Assembly: GCF_005049045.1 (NCBI RefSeq)
Contig: NZ_SUPK01000001.1
Span: forward strand, 740,730 to 804,729
DNA from: Cohnella pontilimi
Lineage (GTDB): Bacteria; Bacillota; Bacilli; Paenibacillales; Paenibacillaceae
DNA: 64,000 bases
Reading direction: 5' to 3'
This document shows positions 32,866 through 41,362 of this stretch, one piece after another. A program made the position numbers and the translations under genes. Within the stretch, counting starts at the first letter, position 1. Each line of letters starts with the position of its first letter. The notes under the pieces are model-generated. The model had not been told where the DNA came from, did no database searches, and saw only the letters and a program-made list of their open reading frames with translations.

Positions 32866-34761
32866 CTAGCCGTTATCGCGAGCGTGATGCGCCGGCTGCC
32901 GATCGAAAAGACCGCGGGCGGTGTCGCGTGATGCTTCGGCACCTTGCTGCTGACTGTCCTCACCGGCAGCTCCGTTGGCCGTATATCGCTCTATCAGAAG
33001 TTCATCCGTAAAGGTCCATGCATAATTGGCCGCATTGATGATTACTTTCACGAATCTGGCTTTGACGGATTTCTCCGGCAGCAAGCCATAAGAAGTCGGG
33101 GCCAAATCCGGAGGAGTCGGGCCAAAATTCAATTGACGGAACGGCGAATAACCTAGAGAAGTGAAGTTGATGTTGTCGTTCGAGACTTGGTACTCCACTG
33201 ACTTGGGAAGCTTGATCGCGGAGCCGAGATCTTGGAAGAAATTAATCGACAAGCCGTCAATTCGTTGTACGGCTCCCAAGTCCACAGTGTACGAAAATAC
33301 GAGCGGTGTTCCCTCCGTGTTCCGGCCCTGCCATTCCTGATCCCAAAAGTAGCCGGCTCCGAACTTGCCATTGGTCATCTCTTGACCGTCTGTGTCCGGG
33401 TAAGCGGGATGGGTCGGCAACGAGCTCGTGTACGGCTTATTCAGCGCAAGATTGACAGCGGCGGCAGCCGTGGTCACCTGCTCTGCCTTAGACAACTCGG
33501 ACGGATAGCCTGAAGCGCTGTATGCTTCCACTTGATAAGAATACGTTGCGGCTGGCTTCAGACCGTTATCTTGGAATTTCGTCGTATACGATCTGCCGAC
33601 TGCCTGCCCGTCACGATAGATGACATAATAGAACACATCCGAAGAACCGTGCCAGGAGAGCGTTAATTTATCCGTTCCTCTGACTTTCGACTTTAACGCA
33701 TAAGGTACGTCCGGACTGGAAGTGTCCACTTGCCCGGTCGTGTAATAGTGTTTATACGCATCATGAAAAATAGAGGTCTTCGTCAGTTTAGGCGCCTGAT
33801 AATGATCGTAAGAAAATGTAATGATGCGATCTACGTAAGGCTTTAGCAGTGTCATATGATCAACCAAATCTTTCGTTACCATCGATTCAGCCTTCCACGG
33901 ATCGGAAATCACAGTATGGAACGTCTCCACATCCACCCACAATCGTGCGGCGGGATGCCGGTCCACCACTTCTTTGGTTAACCGAAACCAGTCAACTACT
34001 TCGGCAACGCTGTGATAACCGCCGCCCAAACCATCCTGGGGAATCAGGTAATCGATATTCGCTCCGCCCAAAATCCCGTCCCACGTTTTGGTCCAAGCCG
34101 TACTGTTTTGTTCGAACGTTTGTCCGCAGTTGCGCTCGTTCCAAATGGCCGGCGCAAGCGAGATCGTCTTGCCCGTTTGCTCGTGCACAAGGTTGGCCAT
34201 GGAAGCGTACTTTGCAGTTAAGTTTGCGATTGACGTATCGTCCTGATAGCTGCAATTCTCCATTTCGTTCGGGAAGTAGAAACCCGTGAGGGACGGGTGT
34301 TGATGGTAGTTGCTCCACAATTCACGAACCATTTGTTCGCTGTAGCCGAACAATTCGTCCAACCAAGGCTTATTTAGCGCGTGGTATATGTACCAATCGT
34401 CGTTGACGTTGGTTCCGAGCCACACCTGCATACCCAATGCGTCGGCCGCCGTCAACAACTTTTCTACCGGGTCTCCTTCGTAATTGGCTTCTTGCGAAAG
34501 TCCCGGAATGGACGTCGGATAAATCGTCTGTTTGCTTCGCGTATCTGCAGTCCACTGAAGGATAAGCAGCTTATTGCCCACTTCTTTTAACGCCACCAGC
34601 TCCTGCTTCCAATCCTCAACGCTCCAACTGTATGCCACATAAGGTTGGATAAAGCTGCCTTCCGAATTCACCGGAGCAGCCGCGGCTTTCGAGATCCCAA
34701 ATGGCATTGTGAGGAGTGCGCTAATAAAACACAATCCGAAGAGCAGCCATCGCTTCATCAT
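32866..34761 (-). CDS. Secreted DUF4434/Fn3/discoidin protein
   Basis: The 631-residue protein has a signal peptide (RWLLFGLCFISALLTMPFG, cut near SKAAAA). Residues 35-345 match DUF4434, a TIM-barrel glycosidase-like family. Conserved acidic sites include GFYFPNEMENCSY and WVDVETFH. An Fn3 domain is at about 350-430 and an F5/8 type C (discoidin) carbohydrate-binding domain at 435-590. The last 35 residues (GEDSQQQGAEASRDTARGLF onward) are low-complexity and may be a recent extension. It probably acts on an extracellular glycan. AAAGGAGTTCATTC precedes the ATG. Confidence 0.82.
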   Translation of the reverse strand: MMKRWLLFGLCFISALLTMPFGISKAAAAPVNSEGSFIQPYVAYSWSVEDWKQELVALKEVGNKLLILQWTADTRSKQTIYPTSIPGLSQEANYEGDPVEKLLTAADALGMQVWLGTNVNDDWYIYHALNKPWLDELFGYSEQMVRELWSNYHQHPSLTGFYFPNEMENCSYQDDTSIANLTAKYASMANLVHEQTGKTISLAPAIWNERNCGQTFEQNSTAWTKTWDGILGGANIDYLIPQDGLGGGYHSVAEVVDWFRLTKEVVDRHPAARLWVDVETFHTVISDPWKAESMVTKDLVDHMTLLKPYVDRIITFSYDHYQAPKLTKTSIFHDAYKHYYTTGQVDTSSPDVPYALKSKVRGTDKLTLSWHGSSDVFYYVIYRDGQAVGRSYTTKFQDNGLKPAATYSYQVEAYSASGYPSELSKAEQVTTAAAAVNLALNKPYTSSLPTHPAYPDTDGQEMTNGKFGAGYFWDQEWQGRNTEGTPLVFSYTVDLGAVQRIDGLSINFFQDLGSAIKLPKSVEYQVSNDNINFTSLGYSPFRQLNFGPTPPDLAPTSYGLLPEKSVKARFVKVIINAANYAWTFTDELLIERYTANGAAGEDSQQQGAEASRDTARGLFDRQPAHHARDNG

Positions 34762-35099
34762 GAATGAACTCCTTTCAGTAAAAATTATAGTTTTGGGAAT
34801 ACACCCTACTTTGTAAATTCGCTTTCATATTAGTATGGAAAGTCGTTTATTTCCATAGGAATAAAGAATTATTCCTTTTCGACATTATTTTATGGTTATT
34901 TTTTTCATAAGATACTCGCCTCAACACTTCATTTAAAAACAAAATTGCTTTTTTTATGAAGTAGGCTTCTTTCTATTGTAAACTTTACTCCACTATATTT
35001 TTGAATTTTAAATAAATATTCCATTTTGTCTTGACAGTGCGAGGTTGTCCATTTAAGGTAAATATTGGGATAAAAACCGAAAGTGAGGAGTGAGTTAAT
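34762..35099. other. AT-rich divergent promoter region
   Basis: These 338 bases hold no gene. They hold a TGAAAGCGAAT element (minus strand, about 34820-34832) like that at 31316, a GGAATAA-AGAA-TTATTCC hairpin near 34857-34874, the ACTCCACTAT motif at 34987-34996, and TTGACA near 35032 with TAAGGT 17 bases on. Confidence 0.55.
34984..34997. promoter_or_regulatory. ACTCCACTAT motif, copy 1
   Basis: TTTACTCCACTATA. The same motif recurs at 54.9, 62.2 and 63.2 kb in promoter regions of the RpiR-linked cluster. Here it is 100 bp ahead of the phosphoesterase gene. Confidence 0.45.
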
Positions 35100-36206
35100 G
35101 TGAGGAAATTGTTATGGTCCACCGTATTAGCCGTCACCATGATCACACTATCGATCCTCCCGGTATCCGCAGGTCCGAAGCAAGAACACGGCCCCACCGG
35201 CGGAAGTAAAGCGCTCGAAAATCCGGGTGCCGCCGCAAAAGGATACCATGAAAGCAAGCACACCGCGTCTGAATCCAACGGCAGTAACAGCACGAAATCC
35301 GAGACGCCGCTCTTGACGTTCCCGGTGATCAGCGACATCCACGTGCAGTGGTGGTATGACACGTCACAAATGAAATTTATGAACGCCTTAAATGACCTGT
35401 ACTCCATCAATCCAAACCCGGATACGATGGTCATCAACGGCGACCTGGGTGACGGGATGCCGGCTGACTATGCCAAGCTCACGGAGTTGTTGAACACGAA
35501 CCCTCATCCCAAGAAAATGTTTTATACAATGGGCAACCATGAGTACTACAAAGCCTGGCACGACGCCGACGGCTGGTGGAATTCCGACACGTTTCCAAAC
35601 GGCGAAACAGAGCAAGATTCGATCAATCGCTTCCTGCAGTTTGCGGGAGAAAAGAAGGTCTACTACGATCAGTTCGTAAAAGGGTATCATTTTATTTTCC
35701 TGGGATCTGAGTACTATCGGCAATCCGACTGGAACAATCTCGAGGATGCGTACTTGTCCGAGGAGCAATTGAATTGGTTGAAAGAAACACTTAAAAAAGG
35801 AGCGGAAGACGGCAAGCCGATTTTCGTATTCCTGCATCAGCCGATCCCTTATACCGTATCCGGTACCTCCTTCTGCTGTACGAACAACAGGGCGGTCATT
35901 CAGCATGAGGAATTGAAATCGATCCTGTCCGGATACCCGCAGGTCATTTTCTTCTCCGGTCATACGCACTGGGAGTTAAAACTGCCGCTTACACTCGTTC
36001 ATGACAAGTTCACGATGGTGAACTCCTCCTCCGTGGTGCAGCCCTGGACAGATGACGGCAACGGCGGCGAAATGCTCGCCGGGCCCGATGACAGCGAAGG
36101 TCTGTACGTAGAGGTTTATAAGGACAAAGTCAAAATCAAGGGCCGGGACTTCTACCGAAAGCAATGGGTTCCGGAAGCGCAATTTACGGTGCCGGTAAAC
36201 AAGTAA
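35100..36206 (+). CDS. Secreted metallophosphoesterase
   Basis: A GTG start (GTGAGGAGTGAG upstream) gives 368 residues with a signal peptide (LLWSTVLAVTMITLSILPVS AG). The calcineurin-like fold has all metal motifs: SDIHVQWW, VINGDLGDG, MGNHEYY, FLHQPIPY and FSGHTHWE. A polar low-complexity stretch at about 30-65 precedes the domain. It hydrolyses an extracellular phosphoester. The ACTCCACTAT motif upstream suggests it belongs with the 50-63 kb cluster, which also encodes an intracellular enzyme of this class. Confidence 0.9.
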   Translation: MRKLLWSTVLAVTMITLSILPVSAGPKQEHGPTGGSKALENPGAAAKGYHESKHTASESNGSNSTKSETPLLTFPVISDIHVQWWYDTSQMKFMNALNDLYSINPNPDTMVINGDLGDGMPADYAKLTELLNTNPHPKKMFYTMGNHEYYKAWHDADGWWNSDTFPNGETEQDSINRFLQFAGEKKVYYDQFVKGYHFIFLGSEYYRQSDWNNLEDAYLSEEQLNWLKETLKKGAEDGKPIFVFLHQPIPYTVSGTSFCCTNNRAVIQHEELKSILSGYPQVIFFSGHTHWELKLPLTLVHDKFTMVNSSSVVQPWTDDGNGGEMLAGPDDSEGLYVEVYKDKVKIKGRDFYRKQWVPEAQFTVPVNK

Positions 36207-36214
36207 TACAAAAG

Positions 36215-36245
36215 GGGCTGCTGTCGACACAGGACAGCAGCCCTT
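36215..36245 (+). terminator. Terminator of the phosphoesterase gene
   Basis: GGGCTGCTGTC pairs with GACAGCAGCCC, followed by TTCTATT. Confidence 0.8.
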
Positions 36246-36328
36246 CTATTGGTCAAAAGCCAAAGTCACTTGGGATGGACACCGGTAAAGGCTGTCAGAG
36301 CAATTCAAGTGCTTTTTCTGTTTCGGTT

Positions 36329-36631
36329 CTACTCAGTTCCATGCTTGACGTATCTTCTGCGAGTGAACGACAATCCGCCGAATCCGCTCACGACGGCGAG
36401 GTAAAACCCAAAATCATACCACCAGCCGGAGTTATGCACCTCGTACACTCTGACATTGTGCTTGAAGAACCCGATGATCAACGAGATCGGAGCGATCCAG
36501 CCATGCCAAATTCCCCAAAAAAAGCCGGCGGGATCTGCTTCCGTGTGCGTCCCGTTCCCCGGGACACACCCCGTAAGCAGAATCATCATGATGACGAAAA
36601 AAGCGGCGACCCCTAACGCCTTTCTGTTCAT
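36329..36631 (-). CDS. Small lipoprotein-like membrane protein
   Basis: The ATG at 36631 has GAGGG six bases upstream. The 100-residue protein begins with a lipoprotein signal (IMMILLTGC lipobox), then has ADPAGFFWGIWHGWIAPISL, VHNSGWWYDFGFYLAVVSGF and a basic C-terminus, giving two membrane segments. Very similar short proteins occur in many Firmicutes and Actinobacteria; their role is unknown. It follows the SGNH hydrolase by nine bases at the end of the leftward ABC operon. Confidence 0.72.
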   Translation of the reverse strand: MNRKALGVAAFFVIMMILLTGCVPGNGTHTEADPAGFFWGIWHGWIAPISLIIGFFKHNVRVYEVHNSGWWYDFGFYLAVVSGFGGLSFTRRRYVKHGTE

Positions 36632-36640
36632 AGTCATCCC

Positions 36641-37189
36641 TCACAAATACTTTTTGATCTTCTCGATCACCTGTGCCGCGCACCTCTGATTGCCTAACTC
36701 CGTCAAATGTAATTTGTCCTCGCAAATGTTACCGGCCAAATCCTCTTTCACCAAGCGGTTCAAGTCGTTCACTTCTACGCCGTTGGCATCCATGACCTCC
36801 ACAACGGCCGCATTGTACAAATCGATCTCCGCGTTGCTTCTCCCCACGCCATCCGGAGGAATCGGCGTCGTCGTCGCGAAGATAATGTTGGCTCCCGTGC
36901 GCTGCAGCTCATTCAAAATGCGTTTCATTTGACCGATATACTCGTCAAGCGAGGTCAGCGCCTCCACCATAGGCGCCTCATGATGCAGATCCCACAAGCC
37001 GTTGTTCCAGTGAATGATGTCCGGCTTGCCCAAGTCCCGCATCCAGAGATTCACTCCCCACAACGTGTGCTTGGCGAATCTCCCGTTTTCCTCCGGCGCG
37101 ACCACCTCCGCCAGTCCCTCTAATCCTTGCCGCACAAGCGGCTCGTACCCCATGCGTATGGAATCTCCCAATAATAAAACGCGTTTCAT
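36641..37189 (-). CDS. SGNH/GDSL-type hydrolase
   Basis: The ATG at 37189 is used (GGGAGG nine bases upstream). The 182-residue protein has block I VLLLGDSIRMGYEP with the nucleophile Ser, a block III-like IHWNNGLWDLH, and a block V LTELGNQ where family members usually have DxxH. An esterase or deacetylase role on a sugar is likely given the neighbours. The His is visible in DKLHLTELG. It is downstream of the ABC permeases, separated by a 36-bp hairpin. Confidence 0.82.
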   Translation of the reverse strand: MKRVLLLGDSIRMGYEPLVRQGLEGLAEVVAPEENGRFAKHTLWGVNLWMRDLGKPDIIHWNNGLWDLHHEAPMVEALTSLDEYIGQMKRILNELQRTGANIIFATTTPIPPDGVGRSNAEIDLYNAAVVEVMDANGVEVNDLNRLVKEDLAGNICEDKLHLTELGNQRCAAQVIEKIKKYL

Positions 37190-37210
37190 CCGACTCATCC
37201 TCCCTGAAAG

Positions 37211-37246
37211 CAGCAGGCTGCCAAATTTGTCTGTGGCAGCCTGCTG
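37211..37246 (-). terminator. Strong hairpin between permease and SGNH gene
   Basis: CAGCAGGCTGCC pairs with GGCAGCCTGCTG over 12 bases. It lacks a full T-tract and may be an attenuating or mRNA-stabilising element. Confidence 0.6.
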
Positions 37247-37267
37247 TAATCGAGTTATTAAAATCGC

Positions 37268-38209
37268 TTACCCCACGATTCCCGAACGCTCGATGCTCTT
37301 CATGAAGTACCTTTGCACTTCCAGATACATGATGACGATCGGCAGGACGACCAGCATACAAGCGGCCATAATCGTAGATTGATCGATATTGGATGTCACG
37401 GTACCGCCCGTCGCTTTATTCATGGACTCTCCGAGAAGCGGCAGCATCATCGGCAAGGTGAATTTCACCCGGTCCACGATGAAAATAACCGGTTCGTAAA
37501 AATCGTTCCAGTGCCACACCGTTGACAAGATCGTCGTGACCAGCAAAGGAGGCGTGACTACAGGGACCACGATGCGGAAGAAGGTTTTGAAAGCTCCGCA
37601 GCCATCCACCCTTGCGGCGTCTTCCAATTCCACTGGCAGCCCGCGGAAGAACTGTCGGAATATAAAGACGAACAAGGCTCCGCGCAAACCGTGCGCAAAG
37701 AAGCTGGGCACGATCATCGGAAGGTACGTATTGATCCAGCCCAAATTCTTATATTCGATGAACATCGGTATGATGATCGTCTGGGGCGGCACAATCATCG
37801 TGAACATCGCCAACCCAAAGAAAATTTCGCGGCCAGGGAATTTGTATCTTGCAAAACCGTAACCTACGAATGCGCAGGATAACACCTGACCCAGTACCGA
37901 TAATACAGTCATCAGTACCGTGTTCCTAAAGTAGGGTAAATAGTGCAGCAGAGCGTATGCGTTAAAATAGCTTTTCACGTTAAATTCTTTGGGTACCCAG
38001 TGCACGGTCGGATTGACGAGATCGTTCACCGACTTGAAAGACGTCGTGATCATGAAAAGGAACGGATACAAAAACACGAATGCCAGCCCGATCAGGAACA
38101 AGTAGATGAACATCCGGTACAAGCGGTACCCGGCCTGCCAATGTTTGAGTTTTACGACCACAGGGTTGTTGTTCCATTTCACCGACAATTTTTTTACAGC
38201 AGTCTGCAT
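37268..38209 (-). CDS. Carbohydrate ABC transporter permease (MalG type)
   Basis: The ATG at 38209 (MQTAVKKLSVKWNN) with GGGGGTGCAGCT is 13 bp past the stop of the upstream permease. The 313-residue protein has six membrane helices. The EAA loop reads ELEDAARVDGCGAFKTFFRI, the site that contacts the ATPase. The C-terminal YFMKSIERSGIVG is typical of this group. It pairs with the upstream permease. No ATPase gene is in the window, as is usual for CUT1 systems that share MsmX. Confidence 0.9.
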   Translation of the reverse strand: MQTAVKKLSVKWNNNPVVVKLKHWQAGYRLYRMFIYLFLIGLAFVFLYPFLFMITTSFKSVNDLVNPTVHWVPKEFNVKSYFNAYALLHYLPYFRNTVLMTVLSVLGQVLSCAFVGYGFARYKFPGREIFFGLAMFTMIVPPQTIIIPMFIEYKNLGWINTYLPMIVPSFFAHGLRGALFVFIFRQFFRGLPVELEDAARVDGCGAFKTFFRIVVPVVTPPLLVTTILSTVWHWNDFYEPVIFIVDRVKFTLPMMLPLLGESMNKATGGTVTSNIDQSTIMAACMLVVLPIVIMYLEVQRYFMKSIERSGIVG

Positions 38210-38222
38210 AGCTGCACCCCCA

Positions 38223-39116
38223 TTACATTCCCGTGTAAACGACCCGTTTGCGAGTGAACGCAAAGATCAGCACAACCAAGATAAAGACGAAGACGAAATA
38301 GATCCAGCCGAGCGCCGATGCATATCCCATCTCGATGTTCGTGAAAGCGACCTGTTTGATATACAGGATGACTTGGTTTCGAATATCGGTGAAGGAATCT
38401 ACCAGTGTGAAAATGGCGTTTAGCAGCAGAACCGGTGTCATGAGCGGGAACGTAATCTTCCAGAACATTTCCCATGGCGTCGCGCCGTCACACTTTGCCG
38501 ATTCATACAACGATTCGGAGATGCCTTGCAAGCCGGCTAAAAACAGCAGAATCTGAATGCCGGTTTTCCAGAACATAATCGTGAGTCTACCTAAAATATC
38601 GGTTAAATTCCCATACATCTCGGGCGACAAGTATCTGGCGATAACATCAGGGATTTGCAGACCGTTGGTGACTCCGGTATTCACCACACTGGGATCGGCG
38701 GCCACCGTCTGCAATGCCCCGACCCCCTGCCCCAGCAGCTGCTCCATTACGAATCCGGAACCGATGACGACGGGAAGGAAAAACGCTCCGCGGAAAAAGG
38801 CTCGCCCGAATACCTCATGGTTCAGCAGCATGGCCATAAAAAAGGAAAACACGAGGATGAGCGGGATTTCGACGAAAGCGTTACGAATGGCATCGTAAAA
38901 CAATGGAATAAAGTATATGTCTTTCAAGACAGCCCGAGAGAAGTTTTCCCAGCCGATATACTCCATTTCCATTCCGGATACGCTGGTCATTTTACGGAAG
39001 CCCATATAGAACGACATGACCAACGGATAAACAAGAAAGGCGAGAAACCCCAGCATCCACGGAAGGATAAACACATAACCGCTGATTACTTTCCTTTTCT
39101 CAAGTCCGATCTTCAT
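38223..39116 (-). CDS. Sugar ABC transporter permease (MalF type)
   Basis: The 297-residue protein has six membrane helices, with the EAA loop reading SLYESAKCDGATPWEMFWKI. CAGGAGGGATGAAAC precedes the ATG. It lies three bases after DUF5696 and 13 bp before its partner permease. It is somewhat diverged in the periplasmic loop between helices 2 and 3 (TVAADPSVVNTGVTNGLQIP). Confidence 0.9.
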   Translation of the reverse strand: MKIGLEKRKVISGYVFILPWMLGFLAFLVYPLVMSFYMGFRKMTSVSGMEMEYIGWENFSRAVLKDIYFIPLFYDAIRNAFVEIPLILVFSFFMAMLLNHEVFGRAFFRGAFFLPVVIGSGFVMEQLLGQGVGALQTVAADPSVVNTGVTNGLQIPDVIARYLSPEMYGNLTDILGRLTIMFWKTGIQILLFLAGLQGISESLYESAKCDGATPWEMFWKITFPLMTPVLLLNAIFTLVDSFTDIRNQVILYIKQVAFTNIEMGYASALGWIYFVFVFILVVLIFAFTRKRVVYTGM

Positions 39117-39119
39117 GTT

Positions 39120-41345
39120 TCATCCCTCCTGTTTCAAGACGATATAGTCCTTGGGCTGGACCTCTACACCAGTGCTCTTGTAAGGCAAGGAACTATAATT
39201 GACGATGACCTTGGTTCCGTCCCCATAAGTCGTTTCATACACGTCTCGGGTGATGATCCGGTGACTTTCGATTTCTTGCGACCACGTGTGTCCCAGCTTT
39301 TTATTGAGTTCCTTATACTGCTGAATGAGGAAGGGCGACCATTGGTCGAAACTTGAGCTGAACAACGTATCGCTGTAGAAGGTGTAACGAAACTCCTCCG
39401 GTTTGGCATAAGTTAGTTCGTAATACGGCATACTGCCGTATTCGACCCATTTTAGGAACAATTCGCGCGAATCATAGTGGGAATTCATCGGAAGATCTCC
39501 ACTGTACGGGATATATCCGTGAACGACCATTTGGTAAAATGGAACGGCTTCATCCGAATACACGTAACCGGTGTCGTGAAGCGGAATGTCCATCAGCCGG
39601 TCCGCTGTTCCGAGTACATATGAATTGCCGCCGTATACGGCTACTTTGCCGTTCTGCTCGCGGGAGTATTTCATCATTTCCAGCCATTTTTGAACGGTAC
39701 CTTCGCGGGTGAATGGATGATACTCATTATAGTCCGCGAGCGCAATGCTACCCATCTCTGCAAAGCTGATGCCTGAGGCGTCGTAACCGGCTAACGTTTT
39801 GGCTTGAGAACCCATGAATTTCGTCCAGGCCCGCTCCGCATTCAACAGATACCAGAAACCGTAGTAATCTTCGAGGGCCAATTTACTGGGCGATTTCATA
39901 ACGTCGATATTTTTACGGAAGCCCAAATTGCGGTCGAATGCGTCGACGTTATTAAAGTCTAAGAATATATCGATCTGATGATCTTTTGCGTATTTCGTCA
40001 GATCAGTGAGCTTAGCCCTTCCTCCCAGCTCGCTGGAAACTTGGTCGCTGTCGGGAAAATCTCCTAAGCCGTCTTTCATCCACCCTTCCAGAACAACGCT
40101 CATGGCGTTAACTCCGGCTGTGTTTAATTCCTGCAAAAATTTTTTAGCCTGTTCGAAGGTAGTGATTTTCAAAAATTGTTTACTTAGAACATTGTCTTCC
40201 CGGATTCCCATGAACAGATTGATTGCCGCCGGAATCTCCTTACCGCCGTCGGCGATTCGCTTTTGCAATTTGCCGGACTCGATCAAGTAGGAACGATAGG
40301 CTTTAGCCATCTCGGAATAGTCCGAGTGATCCTTCGGCAGAAATACGTAACGCAGACGGTGGTCGACAGGCATCAAGTCCTTCTCGACGCGCTGCGAGAA
40401 TTCACCTCTGCGAATTGCTGCGTCATAGAAACGCCGGTAAAAGAATTCTCCGGACACCCGGTTTAAATTGACGGTGTATCCGCTGGGGTAATAGTTGATT
40501 TTGGACTCGAACTCTCCCTGAGTCACATAAGCGACAAAGCCGTTGCCGTTTTTATTGGCCCCAAAAACCGGCAGATATGCATTTTCGACCCGCTGGCTTG
40601 TTCTCTTGAGCACATCTTCTGAGCCGTAAACGGTGGCGGAATATCTATCTTTATACTGCGGGTGTGTTTCCTTGAAGTAGGAGATGGCCCCGCTTCCGTC
40701 GGGGTAAAACATGTAGCCCTTGTCCTTGTCCGTCCCCGATCCTAGGTTGGGTAATATTTCGATGGAAACGAGCAGATTGCTTGTTTTTTCCTTAATGTCC
40801 GCAGCCGGAATGTAAACCTCCAGCCGGTCCGCTTCAATTGTATACTCGATGGCAAAGCTGATTCCCAGCTTGTCGAAGTCGTAGTGAACGCGGATGCCTT
40901 TGTCGATGTCCTCTTTGGAGATTTTCGGAGGAAGCGTAATTGAGTTGGTGTACAAAGGATCTTGAACCGGCCGCGAAATATCGGCATAAGTCAGATTTAA
41001 GGGAGCCCTTACGCTGTTTTTGAGCAGCTCACTTCCGCCGAGTGCTTCATCGGTAATATTCGAAGCTGACATCCAAGTCGCTCCGGTCGTTTTGTCGCTT
41101 ACTGCAATGGAGGAGGTCACAGGTTCGAAATACAGCGAGAGCCGGTCATTCTCGGACACTTTGGCATAACCAGCCAAATTGCTCAGTTTATCGACAATTT
41201 CCTTTGCCACAGGCTGAGGATCCGGCTCTTTGCCGTCACCCAGCGCGTTTCGAGCGATCTGAAAATGTTCTGCCTTGTAGATGAAAAACGCACAAAACCC
41301 GATTACAAGGACCCAGGAAATGATTCGCAGCCATCGTCGCAGCAT
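39120..41345 (-). CDS. DUF5696 membrane-anchored protein
   Basis: The 741-residue protein has one N-terminal membrane anchor (IISWVLVIGFCAFFIYKAEH). A large extracellular region of the DUF5696 type follows. The middle part (about 370-640) resembles a TIM barrel: VLEGWMKDGLGDF, IDIFLDFNNVDAF, ISFAEMGSIALADYNEYHPF. The family is common in Paenibacillus ABC loci and may be a glycosidase-like or sensing component; the function is not known. AAAGGGGGGAGACG precedes the ATG. Neighbours on both sides are ABC permeases. Confidence 0.8.
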   Translation of the reverse strand: MLRRWLRIISWVLVIGFCAFFIYKAEHFQIARNALGDGKEPDPQPVAKEIVDKLSNLAGYAKVSENDRLSLYFEPVTSSIAVSDKTTGATWMSASNITDEALGGSELLKNSVRAPLNLTYADISRPVQDPLYTNSITLPPKISKEDIDKGIRVHYDFDKLGISFAIEYTIEADRLEVYIPAADIKEKTSNLLVSIEILPNLGSGTDKDKGYMFYPDGSGAISYFKETHPQYKDRYSATVYGSEDVLKRTSQRVENAYLPVFGANKNGNGFVAYVTQGEFESKINYYPSGYTVNLNRVSGEFFYRRFYDAAIRRGEFSQRVEKDLMPVDHRLRYVFLPKDHSDYSEMAKAYRSYLIESGKLQKRIADGGKEIPAAINLFMGIREDNVLSKQFLKITTFEQAKKFLQELNTAGVNAMSVVLEGWMKDGLGDFPDSDQVSSELGGRAKLTDLTKYAKDHQIDIFLDFNNVDAFDRNLGFRKNIDVMKSPSKLALEDYYGFWYLLNAERAWTKFMGSQAKTLAGYDASGISFAEMGSIALADYNEYHPFTREGTVQKWLEMMKYSREQNGKVAVYGGNSYVLGTADRLMDIPLHDTGYVYSDEAVPFYQMVVHGYIPYSGDLPMNSHYDSRELFLKWVEYGSMPYYELTYAKPEEFRYTFYSDTLFSSSFDQWSPFLIQQYKELNKKLGHTWSQEIESHRIITRDVYETTYGDGTKVIVNYSSLPYKSTGVEVQPKDYIVLKQEG

Positions 41346-41362
41346 CTGTTCGTCTCCCCCCT

